Assembly (NCBI GenBank): GCA_014872785.1
Contig: WKFJ01000011.1
Coordinates: 1-64,000 of the forward strand
Reading direction: 5' to 3'
DNA from: Alteromonadaceae bacterium
Lineage (GTDB): Bacteria > Pseudomonadota > Gammaproteobacteria > Enterobacterales > Alteromonadaceae
Length of the DNA stretch: 64,000 nucleotides
Shown: positions 8,852 through 18,381 of the stretch, piece by piece
How positions within the stretch are numbered: the stretch's first letter is position 1
Layout of the letters: each line of letters opens with the position of its first letter
The notes under the pieces: model-generated
The model's database searches: none
What the model saw: only the letters and a program-made list of their open reading frames with translations
Told to the model about the DNA's origin: nothing
Program-made: the position numbers and the translations under genes

Positions 8852-10953
8852 CCTTCTCTAGCGACGAGGCCATTTTTCACGAAGGCGAAATTGCGATACA
8901 AACGCGTTTAGGAATATCAGATCGCATGGAAAAGTTTGGGCGAAAAATGATCCGCAGTTTTATGCCTGAACAACACCAAACGTTTTATCAGCAGCTCCCT
9001 TATTTATTTGCAGGCTACCAAAATAAGCAAGGTGAAGTGTGGGCGTCCGTACTTACTGGTGACAAAGGATTTATTTCACCCCAGAACGAATTTCAATTAG
9101 CAGTTTCCGCGCAAAAAATTAACGGAGACCCCATTTATGATGCAATACAGCAAGATCCCAATTTGCGAATTGGGTTATTGGGCATTGATTTAAGCAATAG
9201 GCGTCGCAATCGAATGAGTGCACAACTTAGTAGCGTGAACTCCAATTCGTTGATGCTGAACGTGCTTCAAGCCTTTGGTAATTGCCCGCAATATATTCAA
9301 ACTAGAACACTGCAGAAAATAACGCCCCCCTCGGGTAAACAGCAAGTTCAAAGGATAACCACATTTAATGAAGCTATCACCAAACTTATAGAAAATGCAG
9401 ATTCCATGTTTGTCGCTAGTAGTAGTCAAAACGCCATTAACAAGACAGCTGTTGGTGCAGAACATGGTGCAGATATGTCATATCGAGGTGGGCAGCCCGG
9501 TTTCATCCGCGTTGATAACAACAACACGCTTACTATCCCTGATTTCTCTGGAAACAATCATTTCAATACGCTGGGCAATATAGAAGTGAACCCAAACGTG
9601 GGTTTATTGTTTTTAGATTTTGAAAACGGAGACATTATTTCTCTAACGGGTACAGCCAAAATATTATGGGACTCCGACGAGTACAAATTATTCAAAGGGG
9701 CACAAAGACTGTGGCAATTCCAAATGCAACGAGGAGTTGTACTGCCAAAAGCTTTACCTTATCGTTGGACACTCGAACAAACATCTCCCAATAGCCTTAT
9801 GACCGATACTTGGTTGGAATCTCGACAACGCGTAGAGTCTGCTAAAACAATAGCGAAGAGCGATTGGCTAACTGCAAAAGTAAGTCAAATTAGCGATGAA
9901 TCTGCACCCATACGCTCCTTTTATCTAGATTGGCCTACGACACAAGCTCCCGATTTTAAAGCAGGTCAATTTGTCACGATTAAAGTCACAATAGACAATC
10001 AGACCTATATTCGAAATTACACCATTTCGAGCGCGCCGGATGACAAGAATTTTAGAATAAGTGTGAAACGCGAGAAGAGTCGTGATGGCTTGAGCCCTGA
10101 CGGCAAAGTATCGAGCTATCTACATACTCAAATAAAGGTTGGCGACGAGATTAGTGTGCGCCTTCCTCAAGGACAATTCACAATAGACCCGAGTGAAACG
10201 CGAACAGTTGTAATGTTATCTGCTGGCGTCGGTATTACTCCAATGGTGTCGATGCTCAAAGACGTGTTTAACCACGGTATTAAACACCGACACTGTCGCC
10301 CGGTGATTATGCTCAATAGTGTTCGAAATGGTTCAGAGCAAGCATTTGCCGAAGAATTACAGACGATACAAGAGAATAGTCAAGGCTCAATTGCGGTGCT
10401 GTGGAACTTCACTCGTCCAAGTGAACAAGACGAAAATCAGAAGAAATTCCACCTCAATACCCGATTAAACAAAGCGCTTTTGCAACGACTTTTACCAATC
10501 GATCATTATCAATTCTATCTATGCGGCCCTGCAGAATTTATACAAGACACTTATAACTTGTTGTTATCTTTAGGCGTAAGAGATGAAGACATTGAAGCCG
10601 AGGCCTTTGGTCCTGCTGGTTTAAAACGGCAAAAACCAAAACTAAGTAAACAACAACAGCAAAACCAAGTTGCTCCGAATGCGATTATTGAATTCGCTAG
10701 CAGCAAAGTGGAACAGAGTTGGGACAATACCCATGATGATTTATTGAGTTTTGCTGAAGCACACGGTTTAGAGCCAGTTTACGGATGTCGTACGGGTCAA
10801 TGCGGCGCATGTGCGGTAAAAATTAAAGCTGGCAAAGTCATGCATTCTGATTCAGCGACAGCCACCATTGGTAAAGATGAAGCCTTGTTGTGCTGTGCCA
10901 AGCCCAAACGATCTGTAAATGGCGAAATACCAGTGCTGACATTACGTGCCTGA
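8848..10953 (+). CDS. Fusion: FMN-binding PNPOx-like, ferredoxin-NAD(P) reductase-like and 2Fe-2S domains
   Basis: Cytoplasmic redox protein of 701 aa carrying three modules. Residues about 40-330 are a pyridoxamine-5'-phosphate-oxidase-like split-barrel (GADMSYRGGQPGFIRV, NPNVGLLFLDFENGD). Residues about 340-590 are an FAD-binding FR domain plus a NAD-binding domain (RNYTISSAP flavin motif, LSAGVGITPMVSML pyridine-nucleotide loop, FYLCGPAEF). Residues about 620-701 are a plant-type ferredoxin with CRTGQCGAC and a distal LLCC. Electrons should run from NAD(P)H through flavin to the 2Fe-2S cluster. The physiological acceptor is unknown. It is the third gene of the LysR-flanked operon and ends before a bidirectional hairpin. 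Confidence 0.92.
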   Translation: MTFSSDEAIFHEGEIAIQTRLGISDRMEKFGRKMIRSFMPEQHQTFYQQLPYLFAGYQNKQGEVWASVLTGDKGFISPQNEFQLAVSAQKINGDPIYDAIQQDPNLRIGLLGIDLSNRRRNRMSAQLSSVNSNSLMLNVLQAFGNCPQYIQTRTLQKITPPSGKQQVQRITTFNEAITKLIENADSMFVASSSQNAINKTAVGAEHGADMSYRGGQPGFIRVDNNNTLTIPDFSGNNHFNTLGNIEVNPNVGLLFLDFENGDIISLTGTAKILWDSDEYKLFKGAQRLWQFQMQRGVVLPKALPYRWTLEQTSPNSLMTDTWLESRQRVESAKTIAKSDWLTAKVSQISDESAPIRSFYLDWPTTQAPDFKAGQFVTIKVTIDNQTYIRNYTISSAPDDKNFRISVKREKSRDGLSPDGKVSSYLHTQIKVGDEISVRLPQGQFTIDPSETRTVVMLSAGVGITPMVSMLKDVFNHGIKHRHCRPVIMLNSVRNGSEQAFAEELQTIQENSQGSIAVLWNFTRPSEQDENQKKFHLNTRLNKALLQRLLPIDHYQFYLCGPAEFIQDTYNLLLSLGVRDEDIEAEAFGPAGLKRQKPKLSKQQQQNQVAPNAIIEFASSKVEQSWDNTHDDLLSFAEAHGLEPVYGCRTGQCGACAVKIKAGKVMHSDSATATIGKDEALLCCAKPKRSVNGEIPVLTLRA

Positions 10954-10957
10954 TAGA

Positions 10958-10989
10958 TAAGTTAGCTACGCTAACGCGCAGCTAACTTA
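10958..10989. terminator. Bidirectional terminator-like hairpin between convergent genes
   Basis: TAAGTTAGCT (10958-10967) pairs perfectly with AGCTAACTTA (10980-10989) around a 12-base loop. It lies between the convergent oxidoreductase and subtilase genes. The flanks are AT-rich but there is no long T-run. Confidence 0.5.
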
Positions 10990-11003
10990 ATTATTAATGC
11001 TGA

Positions 11004-12635
11004 TTATTGATAACTGTAATTCATAGTCACGCCGCTGTAGGCGCTGTAACCACGGATACCAACATGCCACGTACCGGCAGCTGGATTGTTAAATGTACAG
11101 GTTTCCTCGTTGCCACTGGCATATGGACGACAATCCCAATTGCTGGTTGTAGGCTGTGATCCAAAGCGCATGTAAAGATCTGCATCGCCTGACCCACCAG
11201 TAATAGTGACCTGCATAGTTGTTACACCAGCAGGAATTTCCCAAGTATATCTATCCCATGCACGGCGAGCACCTGATAGGTTGCTTAGCGAGCCATTTAC
11301 TGGGTCAACGTTGCCGCCGTTATCACCGTCACCGTTGTCACCACCACCATTACCGTCGCCTGAACACCCATAAGTATTTAAGTAGTTGTAAGCGTCCGCT
11401 GATTGCACAATCCCATAACCGTAAAAGTTATCTCTACCTGACGAACCTTTGTCTTTCGATGTTACCTGCAAGGCACTTCTGATTTGTTCATTGGTACACT
11501 GAGGGAAAAAACTCCATACTAAAGCTGCAACACCTGCCACGTGAGGCGTAGCCATCGAGGTTCCGCTTAACGTAGCGTAGGTATTATTGGGATAAGTCGA
11601 ATATACCGAAGAACCTGGGCCAGCAAGTTCGACTTGACTGTTGTATTGAGAATAACTGGCATGCGATTCGTTAGAACCAACCGCAGCTACTGATATAACC
11701 GCATCGTAAGACGCCGGATATGAAAAAGTGCTATTTCCGTCGTTACCCGCTGCCGCAACTAACATAACACCTTGATTAACAAAGTTCTGCATGGCATTTG
11801 ATTCTGAAGTTGAAGAACTGCCACCACCCAAACTCATATTAACTACATTTGCGCCCGCATCAGCACATTGCTGAATACCCGCAATTAAGTCAGAAGCAAA
11901 CGTCCAACTACCGGAATCATCAAATATTTTAACCGTATGGATATCAACTCCCGGATAAACCCCAACAACACCTTCGTTGTTTGCAAGTGCAGCAATGGTT
12001 CCCGCTACGTGTGTTCCATGGCCATTGCCGTCGTTGTACCAGTTACCAACACTGCCATTATTTGCCTGACCTGTTGCGCCATTGTTTTGGTCTGGTAAGT
12101 CAGGGTGACCCAGGTTATATCCTGTATCGATAACACAGACTTTACGTGCGCTTAAATTGTTTTGAGATAACTGATTAGCCTGCACCATGGGAATTCCATA
12201 TGGCGTCGTTTGTGCCATCAAATAACGTTTTGGATCCGTTTCCACCGTTGCAACATAGTGACTGGCTGAAACCGTATTAAAGGTTTTTTTATCCATATTA
12301 GCGACAATGATGTTGTGCTTAGCGAGCGCTTTTATTGGCTGGGCTCCCATTGTAGAAAGAAACTCAGAAGCAGCATCTACCAGTAGTTCGCCCTGACTGC
12401 CGAACAGCGATTGCTTTTTACCCATTGTTACCGCACCATCTAATTTTGGCGCTGATTTTTTAAACACAACGATATAGCGCTCTTGTGTTGCTTCTTGAAT
12501 TAACAATGGCGCAAGCTCTGTTGCGTTGTTATCAGATTCAGCCGGCACCATTGAACCGGCAGCCATAACGCCCGACGCAACAAGTGATAACGTCGTTGCA
12601 CCAATTACCTTCAAAACACTTGATTGATTTTTCAT
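11004..12635 (-). CDS. Secreted subtilisin-like serine protease (S8) with PPC domain
   Basis: Predicted secreted serine endopeptidase, about 543 aa. It has a signal peptide (KVIGATTLSLVASGVMAAG), an inhibitor-I9-like propeptide (ERYIVVFKK... about 50-140), then the S8 catalytic domain with Asp in VCVIDTGYNLGHPDL, His in GNGHGTHVAGT, oxyanion Asn in VAAAGNDG and Ser in SGTSMATPHVAGVAAL. A Gly/Asp/Asn-rich linker leads to a C-terminal bacterial pre-peptidase C-terminal (PPC) domain (about 455-543), usually cleaved during maturation. A longer reading from 12764 is possible, but the ATG at 12633-12635 has AGGAAC at proper distance and begins directly with the leader. It is divergent from a defective sensor gene. 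Confidence 0.92.
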   Translation of the reverse strand: MKNQSSVLKVIGATTLSLVASGVMAAGSMVPAESDNNATELAPLLIQEATQERYIVVFKKSAPKLDGAVTMGKKQSLFGSQGELLVDAASEFLSTMGAQPIKALAKHNIIVANMDKKTFNTVSASHYVATVETDPKRYLMAQTTPYGIPMVQANQLSQNNLSARKVCVIDTGYNLGHPDLPDQNNGATGQANNGSVGNWYNDGNGHGTHVAGTIAALANNEGVVGVYPGVDIHTVKIFDDSGSWTFASDLIAGIQQCADAGANVVNMSLGGGSSSTSESNAMQNFVNQGVMLVAAAGNDGNSTFSYPASYDAVISVAAVGSNESHASYSQYNSQVELAGPGSSVYSTYPNNTYATLSGTSMATPHVAGVAALVWSFFPQCTNEQIRSALQVTSKDKGSSGRDNFYGYGIVQSADAYNYLNTYGCSGDGNGGGDNGDGDNGGNVDPVNGSLSNLSGARRAWDRYTWEIPAGVTTMQVTITGGSGDADLYMRFGSQPTTSNWDCRPYASGNEETCTFNNPAAGTWHVGIRGYSAYSGVTMNYSYQ

Positions 12636-13142
12636 TATAAGTTCCTGTCGTAGAGTTTTAATAAAGGCATCAAATGAGGACTTGTCTTTAGCCCTTTCTA
12701 GATGCCGATTAAAATACTTACCATTAAAAAATATTTTTGAAGGACAAATTGCGTCGCTTAACACTGGTATGACCTCGATTACAATTAGTTACAAATAACT
12801 GCAAACTATTGTTTTTATTGATTATTACATTGGTCACTAGTCTTATAATGTGCTGTAGGAGTCGCTAGCTGACTTGTCAACCTAGGTTTGCGCTGTATAA
12901 ATTTTGCACGCTTGTAATGTGAACATTTTGCTTGCAAAGAAGGAGGGATTATTGTTAATTGTTTAATGGGTTATTATTTTAACCCCTTAATCTACTGGCG
13001 ATGAGCAAAAACAATAACAATCTCTTCGCTATTCACAATCAACAACAAGTGAAGAATATGAAAGCTACAAAACTAAATTCTTTTGCCTATTACATTTTTG
13101 AGAAAATTAGCGCGTAAATTAACAGTCGAGTCTTAATTTACA
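12636..13142. other. 507-bp AT-rich divergent intergenic region
   Basis: This lies between the divergent subtilase and the sensor-like gene, so it should hold both promoters. A strong Shine-Dalgarno-like AAGGAGGGA is at about 12941-12949 with no good start codon nearby. A 20-codon ORF (13058-13117, MKATKLNSF...) follows GTGAAGAAT and could be a leader peptide, but support is weak. A short GGGTTA/TAACCC inverted repeat lies near 12968-12985. Nothing else was recognised. Confidence 0.4.
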
Positions 13143-14741
13143 ATGCTTATTCGTCTGATTTTAACAATCAGCCACGGTTTTCTATTGCTTAAAAATCGTG
13201 TAGCTAGAACTTATTACCAAGCTTTGGTGGTAGGTCTACTAGTGTTATTACCGAATGCGTCAACGGCACTTGAAAAAACACTAACGGACATACCAAACAC
13301 ACGTCTGTCAGGCCCTATTGCCCTAAATAATGAGCATGCCCTATCAGCGAATTCTGGTACCGAATACTTGGTGACTTCGTTTTTATTACTGATGATTACA
13401 ATACCGACAATCATCAGCTTGTATATGAGTGTCAGGCACTATAAGCACAAGTACTACACAAATCAGAAGGCCTTGATTCAAGCCAACACACATCTATCAG
13501 AACAAAGTAAAAGCTTGCGAGAGTCACTCGCTAGTAGTGAGAATCAATTGACGCAATTGAAAAAAGAACAGGCAAGTTATTTTTGTGATTTAGGAAATGA
13601 ACTGCGCAACTCGCTTACTGTTCTAAAAACCATTCTGGATAACCAGTCCAACGCATCATTTCAAAAAGCCAATACAGTAAGCGAGTTATGTTTAACAAGC
13701 AGCTTGTCTACACTTGAACGGGTTAGTCAACGTTCGCTGTTAATATCTGAGTTAATGCAAAATCAGCCGCTTGCTTGGTGCGATGCAAGCTCACTTGCGA
13801 TACAAATATCGGAACACTTCTACAACCAGTTCCCGCACTCGTCTTGTCAATTACACACAAAAATAGAAGCTAATTGTGAAGTGTTCGCAAATGAAAGAGC
13901 GCTGAGTGCACTATTAGAAACACTCATTGCAGACGCTTATATGGCATCACCAGATGAATCTGAAATTTATATTTTTATGAAATTCGAAGATGACAGGCTT
14001 GTGTTAACGGTTGCGGATCAAGGTTCGCATCACGGTAGCAACGATGACGCATTTAGTTTTAATCAATTGCTAAAACAACAGCTATTCCAAGCATGTTCCG
14101 CTACGGCTACGTCAATTGTTAAGCCCGACATTGGAAAACGTCTTAGCATTATTTTCACAAAAGCGCGCAAATCCGAAATGGGTAAATGTGAACTAGGTAG
14201 TTTTACTTGCCAAACGGCACATGTAACACGTATTCACAAGCCGTTATTTGAATATGAAAGCTCAACTCCAAATGCGCCTCGATGTGTACTTGTAGAGAAT
14301 AACCCAGAAGTTCAATTATCGTTTTCCGAATTGCTTAGTGAACACTTTCACGTCGCCGCCACCTCTGATTACGACACGGCTTTAGCGCAAATAACTGAAG
14401 CGCCTCCACGCATTATCGTGATGGATATCTCTGTACAAGGAAAGATGGGATTTGAATTTATAAAAAGCATCAGGCAAAACCCTGACTTTCTCGATGTCCC
14501 GATACTGGTTGTAACCGCGAATAGCTTGGCACATGTTCAACTCAAAGCAATTGAACTAGGTGCTCAATTATTTCTATCAAAGCCCATCACTAGCGAGTTT
14601 TTAAAAAATGCTGCTTTGACATTGTATCGGCGCATTAGCCCCTCATTGAGCGTAACTAACAACGCAAGTGAACTCGCATTCACTCAATCAAAAGACGCCA
14701 TTTTCCTAGCTCAGCTAAATAGTTTGATTCAAGAAAACTAG
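13143..14741 (+). pseudogene. Sensor/receiver half of a split hybrid regulator (kinase-dead)
   Basis: 532 aa with a short N-terminus holding a hydrophobic segment (about 26-40), a TM helix (about 75-97) and a coiled coil (110-145). The HisKA-like region reads GNELRNSLTV where active kinases have SHEIRTPL, so the phospho-accepting His is Asn152. The ATPase region keeps ADQG but its N-box (LLETLIADAY) lacks the Asn. A receiver at about 380-500 keeps Asp428 (VMDISVQGKMG), the Thr/Ala of VVTANS and Lys480 (LSKP), but has ENN in place of the usual acidic pair. It ends at TAG 14739-14741, and the same frame continues without another stop into an AraC HTH. The parent gene was therefore a hybrid sensor-REC-HTH regulator of about 616 aa. 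It is divergent from the subtilase. Confidence 0.75.
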
Positions 14742-14993
14742 TCTAACAAAGATTTTCATTTTGAAGATTTTTTTGAAGATTTTGCGCTATCCAAAAGACA
14801 GTTTTTTAGACGAGTTAATACATTGACAAGGTGCACACCAAAACAGTATTTAATCGAGCGTAGACTTGAGCTAGCCAAGTATTTACTGACAAATGGATTA
14901 CAAATAACAGAAGTCGTCGAGCGCACAGGCTTTAAAAACATCAATAGTTTCAAAAAGCTTTATGCCGTTCATTTTGGACATGAAATTATTTAG
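14742..14993 (+). pseudogene. AraC-type HTH remnant in frame after an amber codon
   Basis: Eighty-three codons continue in the frame of the upstream gene directly after TAG. They read as a near-complete AraC/XylS HTH: SKRQFFRRV (first recognition helix), TPKQYLIERRLELAKYLL (linker helix), then GFKNINSFKKLYAVHFG (second HTH). No ATG, and no GTG or TTG with a ribosome site, precedes the domain in this frame, so it should be made only by readthrough. In this family a Leu is common where the stop now stands (IQEN-[stop]-SNKDF), and TAG is one base from TTG. I read it as the severed DNA-binding domain of the preceding gene. Confidence 0.75.
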
Positions 14994-15094
14994 GCAAGTA
15001 TTCATTGCGACGTGTTAGATATGTCATCTATCGAAATTCACTCAGTTTTTGCCCATTCTTATTTTATATTTTCAGAATATTTTTGGGGAACAGC

Positions 15095-15808
15095 ATGAAA
15101 AAACCTATCATTCGAACACTCTTCATCGCTTTGCTTATTAATTTTCAGGTTAATGCAGTGCCCAAAAGCGCTGACTCAATCCTTCAAAAAAGTATCAGCG
15201 TACACGACCCAGAAAACCAATGGTCGAGGACTATATTAGAACTGCACATTCAGGAGCCTCGCGTTGGCAACCCGGCGAGATTTTCAAAAGTTACCCTACT
15301 GCCAAAAATCGGTGAATTCACACTTATCCGAAACCGAGAGCAATCTCTCGCAACCTACCAAATCAAAGCAAATGGAGACACCCAAGTCTATCTAGACGGG
15401 CAACAGGTGGATTCTGAGGAGATTATACGGAAATATCGCTAACAACCTGAAAGAGTCGCGTCATACAGACATTTTTACCTGCATATGATTGGGCTACCCA
15501 TGAGTTTGCCTTCTAATGTAAAAAGCATAAGTCGCACTGACGATGTTACCTTCAACCAAAGGCAAGCGTATGCCCTTGATATTACATTGCACTCCCCAGT
15601 ATTTACGGACAACTGGATAGTGTATGTGGACAAACAGGATTATCGATATCTAGGTATGGACATTATTGATAATTCTATGGCCGAAAACAGTGAAAGGTTG
15701 ATTTTTGAGGGTGATTACACGTACGAAAATATCAACCTACCCCGTTTTAGGCATTGGTATTATTTGAATTCGAATAGGTATTTGGGTAGTGACATCATTG
15801 TCGAATAG
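15095..15808 (+). pseudogene. DUF6503-like exported protein interrupted by an ochre codon
   Basis: Translation from ATG 15095 (GGGGAA eight bases upstream) gives a signal peptide (KPIIRTLFIALLINFQVNA) and the first half of a DUF6503-like protein (SISVHDPENQW, a hallmark). TAA at 15440-15442 stops it after IIRKYR. The same frame then continues without a further stop to 15808 and gives the second half: ERVASYRHFYLHMIGLPMSL, then LPRFRHWYYLNS and YLGSDII, all typical of the family. One T-to-A change in a Leu TTA codon would explain the break. Total length would be 237 residues. The function of DUF6503 proteins is unknown. The call rests on remembered family patterns, not a search. Confidence 0.75.
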
Positions 15809-15922
15809 CGATTTATTGAACGCTCTGCAAACTATCTCGAACGCACTGCAAAACAAGAAGCGACAGCACCGAATAAACTGACCTCAAGTTAATCAGCATC
15901 TAATAGCAAAGAGGTCAGCACG

Positions 15923-16750
15923 ATGCCAAATACTATTCAACATCTCATTATTGGAGCTTCTGGTAAAACGGGTTCACGTATCCACGCTAAACTAACGAAG
16001 CTAGGCTTCCAACCAAAAGCAGCGTCGAGAGACGGTGAAGTCAAATTTGATTGGAATGATCCTACCACATGGTCACAAGCACTAACCGGTATCGACAGCG
16101 TTTATCTAACCTATTTCCCCGACCTTGCTATTGCCAAAGCACCGGAGGACATATCCAGATTTTGTGCATTGGCTAAAATAAAAGGCGTCAATCACATTAC
16201 TTTATTGTCAGGGCGCGGCGAGCCTGCTGCACAAGTGTGTGAAAACATCGTTAAGCAATCTGGAATGAGTTGGACCATTGTTAGAGCATCCTGGTTCAAT
16301 CAAAACTTTAGTGAAGGGCTTTTTAAGCATTTCATCATGGGTGGCCACATTGCACTACCGGTAAATGCGGTCACAGAACCTTTTATTGATATTGACGACA
16401 TTGCCGATGTCGCCTGCGCGAGTTTAATCGAACCAGGGCACAGCGGACAATTATACGAAGTGACCGGACCTGAACTGCTGAGCTTTGCCGAACTAGCTTC
16501 GCGTTTTTCTCGAATTTTGGGACGAAAAATCGACTTTACACAAATCACCTTGGAAGATTTCAAACAAAAGCTAGCAAAAGACCAAATCGATATTGGCATT
16601 ATAGAAGCACTTAGCTATTTGTTTACTGAAGTACTTGATGGCAGAAATGAATACTTAACCGATGGCGTAAAACGCGCTCTTGGTCGAATGCCGAAAAGCT
16701 TTGACCAATACATTGTAGACAATGCACATCATTTCACGGAGGGTAAATAA
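15923..16750 (+). CDS. NmrA-like NAD(P)H-binding oxidoreductase
   Basis: Cytoplasmic atypical short-chain dehydrogenase, 275 aa. The N-terminal Rossmann motif IIGASGKTGSRI binds NAD(P)H. SVYLTYFPDLA and WTIVRASWFNQNFSEG are typical of the NmrA/YtfG/azoreductase-like subgroup, as is EPFIDIDDIADVA with the following YEVTGPE. The catalytic Tyr-x3-Lys is not evident, as usual in this group. The substrate is unknown. Its TAA shares one base with the ATG of the following DUF1772 gene (TAATG), so they form a coupled pair, followed by an AraC regulator in the same direction. Confidence 0.88.
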   Translation: MPNTIQHLIIGASGKTGSRIHAKLTKLGFQPKAASRDGEVKFDWNDPTTWSQALTGIDSVYLTYFPDLAIAKAPEDISRFCALAKIKGVNHITLLSGRGEPAAQVCENIVKQSGMSWTIVRASWFNQNFSEGLFKHFIMGGHIALPVNAVTEPFIDIDDIADVACASLIEPGHSGQLYEVTGPELLSFAELASRFSRILGRKIDFTQITLEDFKQKLAKDQIDIGIIEALSYLFTEVLDGRNEYLTDGVKRALGRMPKSFDQYIVDNAHHFTEGK

Positions 16751-17190
16751 TGACAACATTATCTTTATTGCCCCTTATTGAGACAGTTATGCAAACATCA
16801 ATGTTAATCATGACTGGCCTGTATTTTGTGTTTTCCAACACCATAATGAAGTCACTTATACAGCATGAAAATGGGGCAGATGTCATGGTTACGATTAACA
16901 TAGTCATCTTAAACCCTCTATTCATGAGCCTGTTTATTGTATCTGGATTGAGTGCATTTTATTTTGTCGCATTTTCAAACGGTGCAATTCGCATTAGCGG
17001 TATCGTATTTTTTGTCGGAACGACCTTGGTTACCATCATGAAAAATGTCCCCCTGAACAATCAATTAAGAGATTCGATAGCCAGTTCAACAAGAGACGAA
17101 ACCTGGCAGGTCTATTTATCAAAATGGGTATTTTGGAATCATATTAGAAGCCTTTCAGCTATTACCTCCGGTTTTTTGATGGTGCTGTGA
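16750..17190 (+). CDS. DUF1772 (anthrone oxygenase-like) membrane protein
   Basis: Small integral membrane protein, 146 aa, with about four hydrophobic helices (near 10-30, 50-75, 80-97 and 125-146). The motif MKNVPLNNQL and the spacing of WVFWNHIRSLSA match DUF1772, whose fungal relatives include anthrone oxygenases. It is coupled to the upstream NmrA-like reductase by a one-base stop/start overlap, so the two may act on the same compound. The biochemical role in bacteria is not established. Confidence 0.82.
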   Translation: MTTLSLLPLIETVMQTSMLIMTGLYFVFSNTIMKSLIQHENGADVMVTINIVILNPLFMSLFIVSGLSAFYFVAFSNGAIRISGIVFFVGTTLVTIMKNVPLNNQLRDSIASSTRDETWQVYLSKWVFWNHIRSLSAITSGFLMVL

Positions 17191-17237
17191 ATAGCAGATA
17201 TAGTGTGTGCCTAACACGATGAATTGAAAGTTCTAGT

Positions 17238-18221
17238 ATGAGATTTGACTACAAAAAACGTGCAGCGACCCAAATTGAGGATCAACCTATAGGCAAATTG
17301 CTTGATACCTTGAGGATGGAGAGCGCGTTTTTTACAAGTTCTACCTTTTCAAGCCCTTGGTCTGTAGGCATGCCTCCAATGTCTAATTGCATGATGTTTC
17401 ATCTCATTGTGGAAGGACAAGCTATGTTTCAACTCGGGGATAAGCACATTACGTTAACAGCTGGTGGCTTCATTTTATTCCCAAAAGGCAGTGGTCACAG
17501 TTTTTCAGACGGCACTTGCAAAGTCGTTACGCCATTATCGGATCTCCCCATCAAAGCCATTACTGAGCGTTATGAAACGTTAGATTTTGGTGGTGATGGC
17601 GCAATAACCAAATTGGTTTGCGGCGTTCTGCTGTTTCAACATCCTTTAGCTTTGAAGTTACTCGGCGTTCTTCCGCAGCACATTATTATCGATAAAAGTG
17701 ACGATACAGGCGCCAGCGTGGTAACAACCATCAGTGATTTATTGCAGTCGGAAACTCAACGAGTATCAGTAGGTGCCGAAGCTGTGATAAGTCGGCTTGC
17801 CGATATACTTGTTATTGCTGCGATGCGACAATACTTAACAGAGCTGCGTGAAGATTCACTAGGATGGTTATCGGCACTGAGCGATGATCGTATTGGTAAG
17901 GCTCTAAAACGCATTCACGATCAACCTGATAAACACTGGTCGTTAGAAGAACTCGCTCATGAGGTGGGGATGTCGCGAACTAATTTTGCACAACAGTTCA
18001 AGCGACTTATCGGCAATACCCCTATGGAATATTTAACCGAATGGCGCATGTCTTTGGCCTTTTCTCGTCTCCAACTCACCAACGACACAGTCTTGGCCAT
18101 TGCCTTGGATATTGGTTATCAATCAGAAGCATCCTTCTCTCGAGCCTTCAAAAAGGTCATTGGTAAAAGTCCAGGTGAGGTGCGCAAAGACTACATGGCG
18201 CTTACCGCATCCTCTACGTAG
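17238..18221 (+). CDS. AraC-family regulator with cupin sensor
   Basis: Cytoplasmic transcription factor, 327 aa. Residues about 20-200 form an AraC_binding/Cupin_6 sensor (VEGQAMFQLGDKHITLTAGGFILFPKGSGH). Residues about 225-320 form two HTH motifs (WSLEELAHEVGMSRTNFAQQFKRLIG and VLAIALDIGYQSEASFSRAFKKVIG with SPGEVR). Both are intact, unlike the severed AraC domain 2.5 kb upstream. It lies 47 bp after the DUF1772 gene in the same direction and probably controls the NmrA/DUF1772 pair. The effector is unknown. Confidence 0.93.
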   Translation: MRFDYKKRAATQIEDQPIGKLLDTLRMESAFFTSSTFSSPWSVGMPPMSNCMMFHLIVEGQAMFQLGDKHITLTAGGFILFPKGSGHSFSDGTCKVVTPLSDLPIKAITERYETLDFGGDGAITKLVCGVLLFQHPLALKLLGVLPQHIIIDKSDDTGASVVTTISDLLQSETQRVSVGAEAVISRLADILVIAAMRQYLTELREDSLGWLSALSDDRIGKALKRIHDQPDKHWSLEELAHEVGMSRTNFAQQFKRLIGNTPMEYLTEWRMSLAFSRLQLTNDTVLAIALDIGYQSEASFSRAFKKVIGKSPGEVRKDYMALTASST

Positions 18222-18381
18222 CATTTGATGCAACAATTGCATTCTCAATAAAATGACAGTGCACCTCGCGAAACAGTAACTCCATCACTACTCCGCTTTT
18301 TCTGCACAGGTTCTGCGATTTTGAAAATTATCATCTGCAAACATAACTCAGGTTCATTGATTACATTGCATGTGAATAACA

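Noticed and set aside
12636-12764. N-terminal extension of the subtilase gene
   Set aside because: The extra 43 residues would lie before a perfect signal peptide with its own ribosome site, so the shorter start is preferred.
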